DNA from: Zoroaster sp. YZ-2022
Taxonomy: Eukaryota; Echinodermata; Asteroidea; Forcipulatida; Zoroasteridae
DNA length: 64,000 nt
Direction of reading: 5' to 3'
Assembly: GCA_029582265.1 (NCBI GenBank)
Contig: CM055823.1
Span: 1,674,001-1,738,000, forward strand
A program made the position numbers and the translations under genes. Positions 22,600 to 34,277 of the stretch are shown here, in pieces. Every line of letters begins with the position of its first letter. The stretch's first letter is position 1. The notes beneath the pieces are model-generated. The model had not been told where the DNA came from. It was given only the letters and a program-made list of their open reading frames with translations, and ran no database searches.

Positions 22600-22905
22600 T
22601 TTTGTACACAGCAATATAAACACACACACACGGATTTAAGAACTGGAGTACATCCGCTACCTCTAGCAGGGTACAGACACACACACACGGTTTGTGTATG
22701 CAAACAGAACAGTATGCGAGATTTCACATGTAACCCGATACACCTTCAACTCCGGCATTCTCATACATGTAGAGTGGGTCAAGGTGACAAAGTCAGTAGT
22801 GGTGTCTGGTTTTTGGTCGAGTATTAAAGGGCAGTGCACAAAACCACTTTTGAGAACTGCAGTACATCCACTCCCTCCTCGCAGGGTTTTAACTTGCTTA
22901 ACTTT
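22600..22905. repeat. Diverged direct repeat with CA-rich microsatellite
   Basis: AAGAACTGGAGTACATCCGC with GCAGGGT (about 22638-22674) recurs as GAGAACTGCAGTACATCCAC with GCAGGGT about 215 bases on. Between them are short (CA)n runs. No supported gene is seen in 22500-23400. Confidence 0.5.
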
Positions 22906-23404
22906 TTCTTTACAAACCCCACTCCTATGGGGTTGTCACATATACACTGTAATAGAGGACAATCTGTACGAAAGTGTGTTCTTAATGTGGGACCATCCTT
23001 GATAGCGTGCTCATACTCATCTAGTCAGCTCAATTTCCTTCCACCCTCGGTTTGGACTTGTGGATTCGTAGTTGTATAGAAGAACATGAAGATATTTGGT
23101 GTGTTATTCACTAGAGCCGGAAGTCAGCGGTGTAAAGTTTCGTCAAAGGTTGGGGTTGCGACCGTTGAGATGTAAAATTTCCAATTAATTCCACTATGAC
23201 CACCCCCTGACCATCATCCCTACACCTGCATTCAGCAAGATTTTCAACATTCAGAAAACAAAAATTTAATGTTGGGAAACATTTAGGACAATTTAGGACA
23301 TTCATGAGAGATTTTTGTTGTTGTAATTTGTGTACACTTGAAAACATAAAGCGCCCGCTACCGAAGATTGATTATTAGAATGCTTCTGAAACGCCATTAC
23401 CTTA

Positions 23405-23960
23405 AACGCAGCTAGTGGTCTAGTGGATAAGACTCTTGACTTGTAAGTATAGGAGGTTATAAGTTCAAGCCCAGGATGTCTTGGTTCGAGTATAGTGTTT
23501 TTTATTTTAATTCTGACTGATGTCAATCTAATGTTTATGTCTGAGGTTTATAAATAAACTCAAACACAATAACAGTAATTATTTGATTACTTAATGATAA
23601 AAACACGAGATTAAGAAAGAGTCTATAATGTTTGGTACAACACATAATGATGACACTACTGTTAACACAGTAAATAATAAAAGAGGTATATAATTAAACT
23701 CAAATGCAACTAATTTAAGCACAGCAAGTGTTCCGGTAGATAATACTTTTGACTTGTAAGTAGGAGGTCCTAGTACAAGCCTAGTGTTGTTTATTTTTAT
23801 TCTGATTGATATCATTCTAAGGTTTATATCTAAGGTTTATAATTAAACAGCAAATGGTCTAGCGGATACTAATGTTGACATGTAGGTTCAAACCCAGTGT
23901 AAGTCTGTTTTTTACTCGGACTGTTATTATTCTAATGTTTATAATTAATGTTGTGATTTT
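23405..23960 (+). repeat. Three tandem degenerate tRNA-related SINE-like units
   Basis: Units start near 23405, 23717 and 23850. The best preserved reads GTGGTCTAGTGGATAAGAC (A-box-like) and GTTCAAGCCCAG (B-box-like). A T-rich tail with TCTAATGTTTAT follows. Spacing and shared tails suggest local duplication rather than separate insertions. The acceptor stem does not pair, so this is not a tRNA gene. Confidence 0.6.
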
Positions 23961-24062
23961 TAATTTTGTTTGTCAAGATCTGAGAAACTTGTCCGTAGGG
24001 GCGCAAGGGAGTTCTTCAGCGCCTCCGAATCATCGTTGATTTCTTCCTAAATTTTCCTTCTA

Positions 24063-24175
24063 GAGTTTCTCCGCTTTCTCGCCTACAACGTTTTAGGTCT
24101 GCTCCTCGTTGCGTTAGGCCTCGCTCACGACGTTCGGGGATTACTTTTCAACCGTCCGGTGCCTTTTTCAAAGTA
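24063..24175 (+). CDS. Candidate exon with a transmembrane helix, running into the gap
   Basis: A pyrimidine-rich acceptor (AATTTTCCTTCTAG) precedes a fully open frame of 112 bases up to the N run. It reads FLRFLAYNVLGLLLVALG, then LAHDVRGLLFNRPVPFSK. The hydrophobic block has the length of one membrane helix and CG-containing codons unlike the AT-rich flanks. The product is unknown. The exon's end and the rest of the gene are lost in the gap. Confidence 0.33.
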
Positions 24176-24675
24176 NNNNNNNNNNNNNNNNNNNNNNNNN
24201 NNNNNNNNNNNNNNNNNNNNNNNNNNNNNNNNNNNNNNNNNNNNNNNNNNNNNNNNNNNNNNNNNNNNNNNNNNNNNNNNNNNNNNNNNNNNNNNNNNNN
24301 NNNNNNNNNNNNNNNNNNNNNNNNNNNNNNNNNNNNNNNNNNNNNNNNNNNNNNNNNNNNNNNNNNNNNNNNNNNNNNNNNNNNNNNNNNNNNNNNNNNN
24401 NNNNNNNNNNNNNNNNNNNNNNNNNNNNNNNNNNNNNNNNNNNNNNNNNNNNNNNNNNNNNNNNNNNNNNNNNNNNNNNNNNNNNNNNNNNNNNNNNNNN
24501 NNNNNNNNNNNNNNNNNNNNNNNNNNNNNNNNNNNNNNNNNNNNNNNNNNNNNNNNNNNNNNNNNNNNNNNNNNNNNNNNNNNNNNNNNNNNNNNNNNNN
24601 NNNNNNNNNNNNNNNNNNNNNNNNNNNNNNNNNNNNNNNNNNNNNNNNNNNNNNNNNNNNNNNNNNNNNNNNNNN
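24176..24675. other. Assembly gap (500 N)
   Basis: A run of exactly 500 N, the same length as the other gap, so a placeholder size. ORFs drawn through it are meaningless. Confidence 0.99.
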
Positions 24676-25161
24676 TAAAATTTAAAAAAACATTACACAA
24701 TTTGTGTTGATGGACATTTTCAGAGAGCTCAAATAATGTCCATTGATTGGACATTTTTAAAACTATATCTTGTTAAGTGGTTAAAGATAGAAAGTGAATT
24801 CAAGGAATATGTAATTAAAACCACGTGTACCCACATCATGCTCATCTATAAATAATTTATGTGTCTAAATGGTCCAATGACTGTGGACCAAACATTGTTC
24901 TACAAACTATTTAATTTTCACTTTAGTAGTTTGTGTTTTGGTGTCATGCAATGATTGAAACAAATTCTTATTGGCCTTAATCAAATATTGAGTTTTTACT
25001 TGATAACATTTATTGCTTTTCATATATGTATGTGTCGTGTGAAGACTGGAATCATAGTTTTTATAAGTCCTCGTTTGGAGTAAAGAACATAAAAGACTGT
25101 ACAAAAACATTAGTGTGTGTGGCTGTTGTACTTTGTCCATCGTGAATATTAGTATAGATAG

Positions 25162-25390
25162 TTTAAAGGGACAATATCGTCACGATCAACAGGGCATGGA
25201 ATCGGAGTACTATTTAAGATTAACCTGTGACTGAAAAAATACCCCTATATTTATAATACACAGGTCATAACCGTTGCTGCAAAGCATAATGACCCAGTAA
25301 TTTTCAGTCACTGTGTTCATCTTAAACCAGGCCACCGATTCCATGCCCGTTGAAAGTCTGCCTTGATCTGATCGTGACGATGTATTGCCT
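25162..25390. mobile_element. TTAA-type MITE (family copy 2)
   Basis: Left end TTAAAGGGACAATATCGTCACGATCA, then GGGCATGGAATC. The right end is the complement: GATTCCATGCCC...GATCGTGACGATGTATTG. No ORF. The TTAA is kept only on the left. Confidence 0.8.
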
Positions 25391-26188
25391 GTGTTTTTGA
25401 AAAAGTTAGTATTTCTCAGGTGATTTTCCCACATGTTACATCAGAGCATTTTGGTTAAGGTATTATCTCCTTTGTAGAATGAAAACAAACATTTGAGAAT
25501 GACAAATCTAAGTTTTACATAAACCAAGCTCTTGCTCATTAATTGAGGCGCTTAATTTCTGCTAAATCATGATTTTGATCAATAGAAATATTTTATGAAA
25601 AACATGGGCAATACAAGCTAAAAATAGGTCTATAAGATAACATTTTGGGGACCTTTTTCAGATATAAATACAATCAATATTGCACCAAACTCCCACCGGA
25701 ACTGGTCTATGGTTGTACCGATATTTTTAATCTTCAAAGCTACACTGTTATTCTAGGCCAAGGGTTTATGATCTCCAGGCCGGCTGAGGGTGGTCGTGCG
25801 CGAACGCACCGTTCACCCCCGCTAGGATCCCCACTATATTTCCCCTATTATTACACAATTCTGCCATATTTTCACAATAATTTATTCTCTGTACCCTTTG
25901 CAAAGATTTTATGTTTGAAATAATGCTCCAAATAATAGCACTGAGGTGTCTGAAAGCCTTTAAACTTCCAGGGCCCGTAGGCCCGGCGCAAAACCATCCC
26001 ACGCCGTTTTGGATATCGGTATAGTGACGAGCTATCAGTGATTCGATTTTTTGCCCTGCATTTCGTCAAAAGGAAAGAAATTTTATAGAAATCTAGCACA
26101 TAAAGCGCAGCAAACTAGAGGCAGACTGTACTTGACGTATAGGCCTACTATTTAAACACGTGGGCGATACACATATTATTTCCGTTCC

Positions 26189-27760
26189 TACCCAGCAAAC
26201 AATACGGAACTGGGCCATAACTGGCCCAGTACCGATTTTACAGTACTGCAGCAATGGGCCGGTGCCGGCAAACGGAACTGGCCCAGTTCTGGCTTGCACA
26301 GAGGCTTGGAATGGCTCCATGGTTCATGTAGCTCTTACTCATCCGGTACCAAACCAGAACTGGCCCAGTACCGTGCCGACAATAAAATGCCCCAACCAAA
26401 AACAGTATTGAAACCGGTAATGGCCCAGTACTGGGGCCAATACAGATTCCATTTCTTACATTACTGGCCCAGTACTGGCCCAGTACAGGGGTAATTGTGA
26501 TGCCATTACCGCCCAGCGCCGGTAAATTACACCAACAAAAGGCCGGCAAATGGAACTGGCCCAGTTCTGCTTCTGCACAGAGGCTTGAACCGCTCCAGTT
26601 CATGTAAACCCCTTACTCATCCGGTACAAAACCAGAACTGGCCCAGTAACGTGCCGACAACAAATGCCCTCAACCAAAATTGAAGTATGAAACCAGTACT
26701 GGGCACAGTATATAAATTGGGTAGCTCAGTACTGGCCCAGCAGGGCCACAATAATGGGGAATAACAATTTTACTGAAACAGTATAGGGAACCAGTATTGG
26801 TCCACAGTAGATAAACACTGTTGGTACTCAGCACCGGCCTGTACAGGGCCAGGGAAAAACCCCTACTAAAACACACATAGAACCAGTACTGGCCTTAGCA
26901 CAGAAACATTATTGTACCCAGTACTGGCCCAGTAGATAAACACTACTGTGTTACTTGCACTACCCAGTACAGGGCCAATGGGGAATACCTCATTAAAACA
27001 GTATTAGAACCAGTACTGGCCCAGTACAGAAACATTACGTGGCTCAGCACTGGCCCAGTATAGGGGCCAATGGGGAATACTCTTATAAAATAGTGCAGAC
27101 AGAACCAGTACTGGCCCAGTAGATAAACACCAATACACAGTAATTGGCCCAGCACAGGGCCACAGGGGAAAACTCTTACACAAAATTAGTGAGCAGAACC
27201 AGTACTGCCCAGTAGATAAAACACTACTGTACTCAGTACTGGCCCAGTACAGGCTGCCAATGGGGAACAACCCTTACTAAAACAGGAAGAGAACCAGTAC
27301 TGGCCCAGTACAGAAACATTACTGTACTCAGCATCAACAGTACAGGGCCACCGGGGAATACCCTTTAATAAAATAGTGAAGAGAATCCAGCACTGGCCCA
27401 GTACAGAAACATTACTGTACCCAGTACTGGCCCAGCACATTAGGCCAATGGGGAATACCCTTATAAATAGACAGAACCAGTACTGGCTCTGTAGACAAAA
27501 CACTACTGTACCCAGTACTGGCCTAGAACAGGAAATAATGGGGAAAAACCCCTTACTAAAATAGTATAGAACCAGTACTGGCCCAGTAGACAAACACCAC
27601 TGCACCAGTACTGGCCCAGTACAGGGCCAATGGGGAATACCCTTATTAAACAGTAGTTAGAACCAGTACTGGCCCAGTACAGAAACATTTTCATTGCATT
27701 AGTACTGGCTCAGTAAAGGCCATAATGGTGGGAAAAAACACTTACTAAAACAGCAAAATT
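26189..27760. repeat. Degenerate tandem array with GGCCCAGTAC core (array B)
   Basis: It opens with TACCCAGCAAACA (26189-26201), a terminus-like word found inverted at the end of the 51-kb array. Two long units of about 278 bp follow (from 26264 and 26542). About eleven units of 90-95 bp come next, each with GAACCAGTACTGGCCCAGTA, a second ACTGGCCCAGTAC and AATGGGGAA. Units differ by many small indels. Every translated frame is repeat-derived. Confidence 0.92.
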
Positions 27761-29268
27761 ACATATGGTTTTGAAAAACATCCTTAGTGATGATTTAACT
27801 TGAATGAAAGTTCTTCAGTAAATATTATAAAATATGCACGAAACTCGTTAACCAATACGATATTAAATATAACCCCTTACCCCAAACTAATTAGGGCCTA
27901 TGCATTTTACCGTGGGAATTAATGGCTAATAGGATTGGAGACTTTATGCTCACCCACTAATTACACTATCATTTTATTGGGACAAAACTTTTCCTGCAAC
28001 CAAAATGGAACGTGTGGCACAAACTTCATGCTATACAGGGGTCGGTGGGATTTCACTGCCTTGGCATTGCATGGTGTACTTGCCTTGCCCTACGTAGGCT
28101 AGCAGTGTACATTATGCAGGTAAGATGTCTCACTGATGAGTAGTGAGATGATCCACTACTCATCGTGCATAAAACACTACCGGCACACGCGTGTGGGCAA
28201 AGGCAATAAAACGACAAAAGGCAGTGACCAATGAGTAAATCGTTTCATGGTTATTATTTATGAAAACAAATTTATATTTTCAAACAAATCAATGTGAAAT
28301 AAATAAGTTAATGATAATTGAACACTTACGTTTAGTGTAAATTAATCGCAAAGTTGTTTAATTAAATTAAAATGTTACATGATTTTGTATTGTTCATTTT
28401 AATTACTTTTAAAGCACAGCTTTTATGCCACAAAAAAACGATGCGAAGTATGTTCATATCAGCACACAGCAAGATCATGTGCAGAACAACTTTCTCTAGA
28501 GATTAAAAAAAAAAAAGGGAAAGGGGAAAAAGGAATACAAAAATTTACGATACAGGGCATAGACCTGGTTGTAAGAGTGCGTTGTAGCAATACGGTTAAA
28601 ATATTACCACTAGCAGATAATTTATACAGGCATGCAACTTCTTGTAATTGCAAAAAAGAGGAAATGGCTAGGCACAAAAACAAACATTAGTAGTTGCAGT
28701 TTTCAATGGCAATAGGATACTTTTTGTGATGAAAACATTGATCCGCTGAAAAGTTGCATGCCTGGCATTAATAATACATTACAAACAAAATTATAAACAT
28801 GCGGTATTAGCAAGGGGAGATATTCTTTGTGATTTGTCGGCCGCCCGGCAGAGGGGTTACAATATAAAAACAATTAAACAGTAGTTGAAAATAAATTCTG
28901 GTTAAATACATGTTATCACAGGGAGGAAATAGGAGTATGCAGTAGGAAATGTACATCACATAAATTATCTCATTGCTCACTCATCTTTCTATAATTTCAT
29001 CCTCACAAAACCCTTGTGCATTTAAATAAAACATAGGTCCCTTATTAAACCATTCTACGGTTTTCATTAAACCAAGTAATTACCAGTAGTGTTTTATACA
29101 AAATGCAAATTTAGTTGTTTTGTTTTAAATTTTAAAATCAATTAACAATTCAATGGTTCCATTTTCCCAGGCATTTTATTTAGTGAATTAACAATAACAC
29201 ATCACCTAGAAGTCATTTTGTTAGCATTTGTTTTAACTACCTTTATAATTTATAACTCCTTTTAGTCA
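27761..29268. other. AT-rich interval; one perfect hairpin
   Basis: No gene supported. GATGAGTAGTG (28135-28145) and CACTACTCATC (28154-28164) form a perfect 11-bp stem with an 8-base loop. Confidence 0.5.
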
Positions 29269-29494
29269 TTAAAGGACAGTATCGTCGACTGGGTACAGGG
29301 CATGGAATCTCCGAATGCTAGTTTAGGTTAAGCCATTGACCGCCATACATGTCCACATGAGCAGTATTGGTATTACTGTTAAGCTGCTTAATGAGCCTGT
29401 AATTTTCAGTCACCGTGTTCATCTTTAACTAGGACATTGATTCTATGCTCTGTCGAAAGTCTGCCTGGATCGTTACATGATACTGCCCCTTTAA
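29269..29494. mobile_element. TTAA-type MITE (family copy 3)
   Basis: TTAA at both ends (29269-29272, 29491-29494). Left AAGGACAGTATCGTCGA...GGGCATGGAATC; right GATTCTATGCTCT...GAAAGTCTGCCTGGATCGT...GATACTGCCCCT. It has the clearest boundaries of the three copies and supports a TTAA target site (piggyBac- or Kolobok-like). Confidence 0.83.
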
Positions 29495-29647
29495 ATCAAC
29501 CAGTAGGTACCCAATATTTATTTTAAACCAGCACTCTAGAATGCCTATTGTCCAGTTGCTGTAGTGAAAAAAGGGGATTTATTCTACATACAAAATGTAT
29601 TACACTGTATTACATTTATTATGGCAGCCGGGACATATTTTGGTCAA

Positions 29648-29675
29648 CCATGGATGAAGTTATCTTCCTCCATGG
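29648..29675. repeat. Short hairpin, CCATGGATGAAG/CTTCCTCCATGG
   Basis: A 12-bp stem with one mismatch and a 4-base loop, same word as the other CATGGAGGAA hairpins. Confidence 0.6.
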
Positions 29676-30088
29676 GTCAACCCATGAACTGGACAATGGG
29701 CATGTGCGCAGTCACAGCCAAACAGCGCCAGCGGCCCAGCCAGTACAGCCAAGTCAGCTTCCCTGTTAAAGCGGCATTACTATGCTAGTGCTATTCGGGA
29801 AATACTACCATGTACCACTACTACCAGCGGTGCCCAGACAAAACAGTTAATTGCGGAATAGTTAGGAGAACACAATCAGTACGCAATGAGCAAAAAAGGC
29901 AATACATTATTACCGCCGTGAAATGGTCAGTATTTGTGAATAGTTTTAGGTATTTGCGCTGCGCGATTAATCGAATAGTTCAAAACCAAGTGAATACGAG
30001 TATGATTAGCAACAACTATTCGCAAATATTTCAAATAATTGCACTATGCACAGGCCTACCTGTCATGTTATTTAATAACGAGTTTACT

Positions 30089-30121
30089 CCATGGAGGAAG
30101 AAAACATGTTTTCCTCCATGG
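30089..30121. repeat. Short hairpin, CCATGGAGGAA/TTCCTCCATGG
   Basis: A perfect 11-bp stem around GAAAACATGTT. The best stem match to the shared hairpin word. Confidence 0.7.
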
Positions 30122-30489
30122 TTCACTCCTACCTTTTGTCCTGTTCCTGCTTTTTCTTCCTCCTTGTGCGGTTTTTGGGGCGTTCCGCAGCACAAAGCGG
30201 CTTGGGTCATTTCAGAAACCGTTTACTCACCAGGGGTTCCCGCAAACAGCCTCTGAAACAAACAATTTAATAAAATTTCAGTTAATTAGAACAGCAAAAT
30301 GGATAAGTTGCAACTGCTTGGCATGACCAAAGGGCTTAAATCGAGGTAAACACTATGTCTGTTACATGCTTCCATACTGATAAGATTGAAAATGTAACAG
30401 CTATTTTATTGAACTGTTTAAGAAGAAGCATAATAACAAGAGGTTTATTATATGGGTTAGACTTCTGATAATTATTTATGCTGATTTAC

Positions 30490-31066
30490 GCATTTGCCCC
30501 ACACCGACGTGTATACACCTGCATGCTCAGTGCTTTCTCCGGGAGTGTGTGCGAAAAACCACACAAGCGACTCGGGCGGATTCGAAACCCACGACCTCCC
30601 ATGCTTACTAGTGCAGATCGTCTTAACCTCTCTCGACCACCAAGCTTCGTTTGGATGACAATTGGTCATTAGAATCCCATATAAAGGCGGGTTCTGCGAC
30701 ATATGGCATAGATTGGTAAAATTTTGAGCATACAGTGCCATACACACGTCGCAGAAGGGCAAACAAATCAATTGTTTATCTCCTGACGCAAGAATTTCAC
30801 CAATCTATATATATATCGTAGAACCCGTTGCTATATAGGATTCTAGCCGGCCAATCGTCATCGGGCAAGCTCGGTGGTCGACGAGGTTAAGACTGTCCAA
30901 ACGTAAGCTGGAGTGTCGTGGGTTCGAACTCGCCCGAGTCGTTTTGTGTAGTTTTTTCACAGATACTGGAAATAATTGAGCATTAAGTGCTATACATTAA
31001 CGTCGGTGAAGGGCAAAAATAAATCACCCTTGTTTATCTCCCGACGCAAGAATTTACCAATCTAAA
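30490..31066. repeat. Head-to-head pair of tRNA-derived SINEs forming a ~600-bp imperfect palindrome
   Basis: The left copy (30490-30645, minus) and the right copy (30869-31066, plus) share a tRNA-like head (GGTGGTCGA...AGGTTAAGAC, B box GGGTTCGAA) and CGCCCGAGTCG. They also share a tail with GCA..AGTGC.ATAC...CGTCGG and GGGCAAA. Between them, inverted arms TAGAATCC(C)ATATA...GGGTTCTGCGA at 30669-30726 and 30799-30845 flank a further tail fragment. Same family: 34371-34436 and 55273-55415. Confidence 0.75.
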
Positions 31067-31385
31067 TATTTATATTCAAATGTTTGTTTATATATAATGT
31101 TGAAGGAGATCATAGGTATATTGATCCATTTCAAATTGTACACCAGTTATTTGTTACATGGTATACCAACTATACATGCATAGTTGTGGCTTAGGATTTT
31201 TTGACATTATTCTGCTACCCAGATTCCATTAATTTTCATACACCGCATGCTTTTCTAGTTGTTATAATATAGGTCAATTAATGTGCAAACATTTAATTGT
31301 TAGTAAGATTTGGTAGAAATGATCGACAGCAAATATAATTTCATGTTCACCCCAACCACGATTGACATTTCTTGGCCCCCAAAAA

Positions 31386-31656
31386 GTCTCCGGTTTCTGG
31401 TCATCGATCGGTTTTAAAATCGGCAGTGCCACATTAAAAATAAAAACGCCAAATAGGGTTTACGCGGGGACCAACTTTCCATAGTGCTAAAGTAAGAGAG
31501 GTTTCACAAATCGGGCAAATGTTCACAACCATACCCCTATGTGGAAAAAAAGGTTTCAAACACAGCACGGGTGAGAATTTCCCAACCGATTCAGCAAGTT
31601 TGGCTGCAATTAGCAAAGCGTTATATATGGTGCGAAAGGAGCTAGAAACCAGAGAC
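31386..31656. mobile_element. MITE of the GTCTCCGGTTTCTGG family, copy 1
   Basis: GTCTCCGGTTTCTGG at the left is matched by the complement GCTAGAAACCAGAGAC at the right. Interior words CGGGCAAATGTTCACA, AACACAGC and GGCTGCAATTAG are shared with copies at 39915, 41966 and 54751. Confidence 0.75.
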
Positions 31657-31869
31657 GAATTGACTCCTGGGAAATTTATCCATTGTAGTAGAGAGAGCTC
31701 AAAACAATAATGTTCAAAAGGAGGTGGCATTTTTTGGACCGGTATATTTATTCCACTTCCCAAGTTCTCAACAGACATTTCTAAAAACTGACCTGTAAAT
31801 TTTTCTCGGAAATGACCAGTATTTCGTGGAAATATTTCTCAGGACGATAGGTCACTTCAGACTGGTCAG

Positions 31870-34030
31870 GAATACATGTTGTATCATTCTTTAAACATTG
31901 TTAATTTTCCCTGATAACCAACAAAGTTTCGATAATGTCTATAACATAATTGTAACTCTATTTGAAAGGTTATTGCACTTAGTATCAGACTGCTTTTGAA
32001 ATGCCCTCTTGGTTACTGGTGTTGACTTCACCCCGGCTTCCCCTGCCCAATTAAAACGGGAGAGCAGGTCGTACGTTTTATCGTTATCATGACACGCTTT
32101 CACTGTATCTTTCTATTGAGTTGCTACCTCAACCAGTGTTAAATTGCTTCCTGAAGAGCAATTTAGAGAAAAATTGCGTCACAGTTAATATTACATATTG
32201 AGATTATATATGTATATTCAGGGACCAAATGAAATATTGCAAAATCTTATAAATCCAATAATAAAACGTATAAGGCTGTCGATTTTTTAGAAAATACGTG
32301 CTGGCTGAAATTACAGGTTCCACGAAAAATCGTGGAAGTATGCGGTTATTGTTTGCATGATTTTTTTATTTACCGATAATTGTATTTATGGTATATGGCC
32401 ACCAATCCTCTTGCTGGCTATGAAGGAAAGCAGTACACATGAATGTTTTATTGATGATTCATAAAACCTAAGAACCGTTTGTCAATGCCATTAAAAAGTG
32501 CATGGACCAAATTTAAGACAACCCTGGAAATTTGTTTAATTTAGCAATATTATTATGTAAAATAAAACGTCCATATTATTTCACTAGTTTGTTGTTTTTT
32601 GAGAGGAGTACATCTCATTAAAATTCGTTAGTTTAAAAAAAACGGTTACCGTATAAAACTAAGAACACCAATTAACGTAGATGTTTGCGTGAGAGGGTCC
32701 AAAAGATCAGCGTGACGGGACAAAGTGTTCTGGTGATAAAACAATCGTATATATAGGGGGCATATTGCACCCCCTCCCCCAGGCCTGATAGGGTTAGGCA
32801 AGGTGTGGCATTATAGGTAAAACTATTAGTAAAAAGTATTTATACTTTATTATACTTTAATGCCATATATCCATTAATGCTTTGGGCAAGTACTGGTACT
32901 TCATAATCTATCATTCGTACTGAAACTTTAGTACCCTGTCCACGGTTGTTAACTGTTTTAACAAATTTAATTAAGTTTGCGGTTGTTTGATCAATACAAA
33001 AAATATTTCGGATAGCTGGAAGCCATAAGTTGTCACAATCAAAACACTGTGACCAAAGTTGGGCACATGCTGCATTATGTGTGACCAGCCATTATAGGAA
33101 GACTAGTATATTTATGAGCTTTTTTAATTCTAGCTATATTTAAACATTAAAACCGGATTGTTATTATTCAATTCAGTTACACAATGTTTTTCATCTACCA
33201 TGCATTATTTCAAAATGCTTACCACGGAAGTGATTTGTTATAGTTGTTGTTCAAGGTTTTCCACTCTTCATAGGAAGCCAGTGGAAAGCCGACTCGTATC
33301 AAGGAAATTCCAATGGAGGGTCCTCCCTCCACCGCTTAGTCTTTGGAAGAACCCTTGATTAAGCAGTTTTGGCTTTCAATCTGCTTGAAATTTCGGCCAT
33401 TCACACACAGTTTGCAGTTCGCCCATGTTGGGTATCATGTTGCGGTCAGTTGCTGTTGCAGAGTAAATATTGCTATCTGTTACTGATAATTGGTCATTCA
33501 TATAGAAAACAATAAACACTTTTAGTTCTTAGATTTCTTTGAGAGAATACCAGTAGGAAGTTGTCATGTTTCTATTATTCTATTTTACCGATTTAACAAC
33601 ATATAATTATACTTTTTTGGTATATTGACATATTGTGTTGGGAAACCTTATTTTGGGGGTAGTGATATATCTTTCCAAAAACCAATTGGGGTTGCTAGGT
33701 ACGTTGTTAAATTCAATAATTCAACGTTGTTTTTTGCCCACCCCAAGACAGGTGCTTCTGAAAAGTTTAAAGTGTTTGGCAAGTATTGATCAACTCAAAA
33801 TGTAAAGTTAGATTTTTACTCTTTGTGTTTGTGGGAAATTATCATGGGGAGGATACTATTTGAGAGATTTTTGTTTTCCGTTTGATACATTTTTTTTGTC
33901 GCAAACATCAGTAAAAACAATAAATTAAATTACAGCAGGGTACAGCAAAATATTCTTGTGCATAAACATCATAGGTTGTTGATCACCAAGGTAAAATACT
34001 TCCTTTCAATCTCCACATTCATCTGAATGT
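31870..34030. other. AT-rich interval; no gene seen
   Basis: Scattered short open frames lack protein-like composition. TGGAGGGTCCTCCCTCCA near 33313-33330 is a small hairpin. Confidence 0.45.
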
Positions 34031-34039
34031 TGAAATTAC

Positions 34040-34277
34040 CTGGAATTTCGGTTCCATTAGCCAAGCTGCAGCGTAACACAGCATCAGTGCCCCTTCGGAA
34101 TCATTGTTCGAGTGGTTATGTAGAAACATCGGCAAGAGGAGGAGTGGAAGTTTTCCCCGGCCAGATTGGTGTTGATGTTCTTTACCCAGGACCTCTCCCT
34201 GGGAGAGAGTCTCATCATCTTCGTCTTCTTCATTTGACGAAGATGAGGAAACCTGCTCTTTTTCGGTGCCTCACAAA
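34040..34277 (-). CDS. Acidic exon of the 34-36 kb candidate gene
   Basis: The phase-1 frame reads TEKEQVSSSSSNEEDEDDET, then LSQGEVLGKEHQ, to CAG|GTAATT. The acidic first half looks coding. The second half is open in two frames and is less certain. Confidence 0.38.

Noticed and set aside
23405..23475. A functional tRNA gene
   Set aside because: A- and B-box-like words exist but the acceptor and anticodon stems do not pair; it is a SINE-like unit. The same reasoning applies at 55273 and 60478.
24125..24754. Open frames made of unknown residues
   Set aside because: They run through the 500-N gap; the same applies at 53618-54346.
26093..27694. Minus-strand frames rich in YWASTG repeats
   Set aside because: Translation of the GGCCCAGT array, not a repeat protein.
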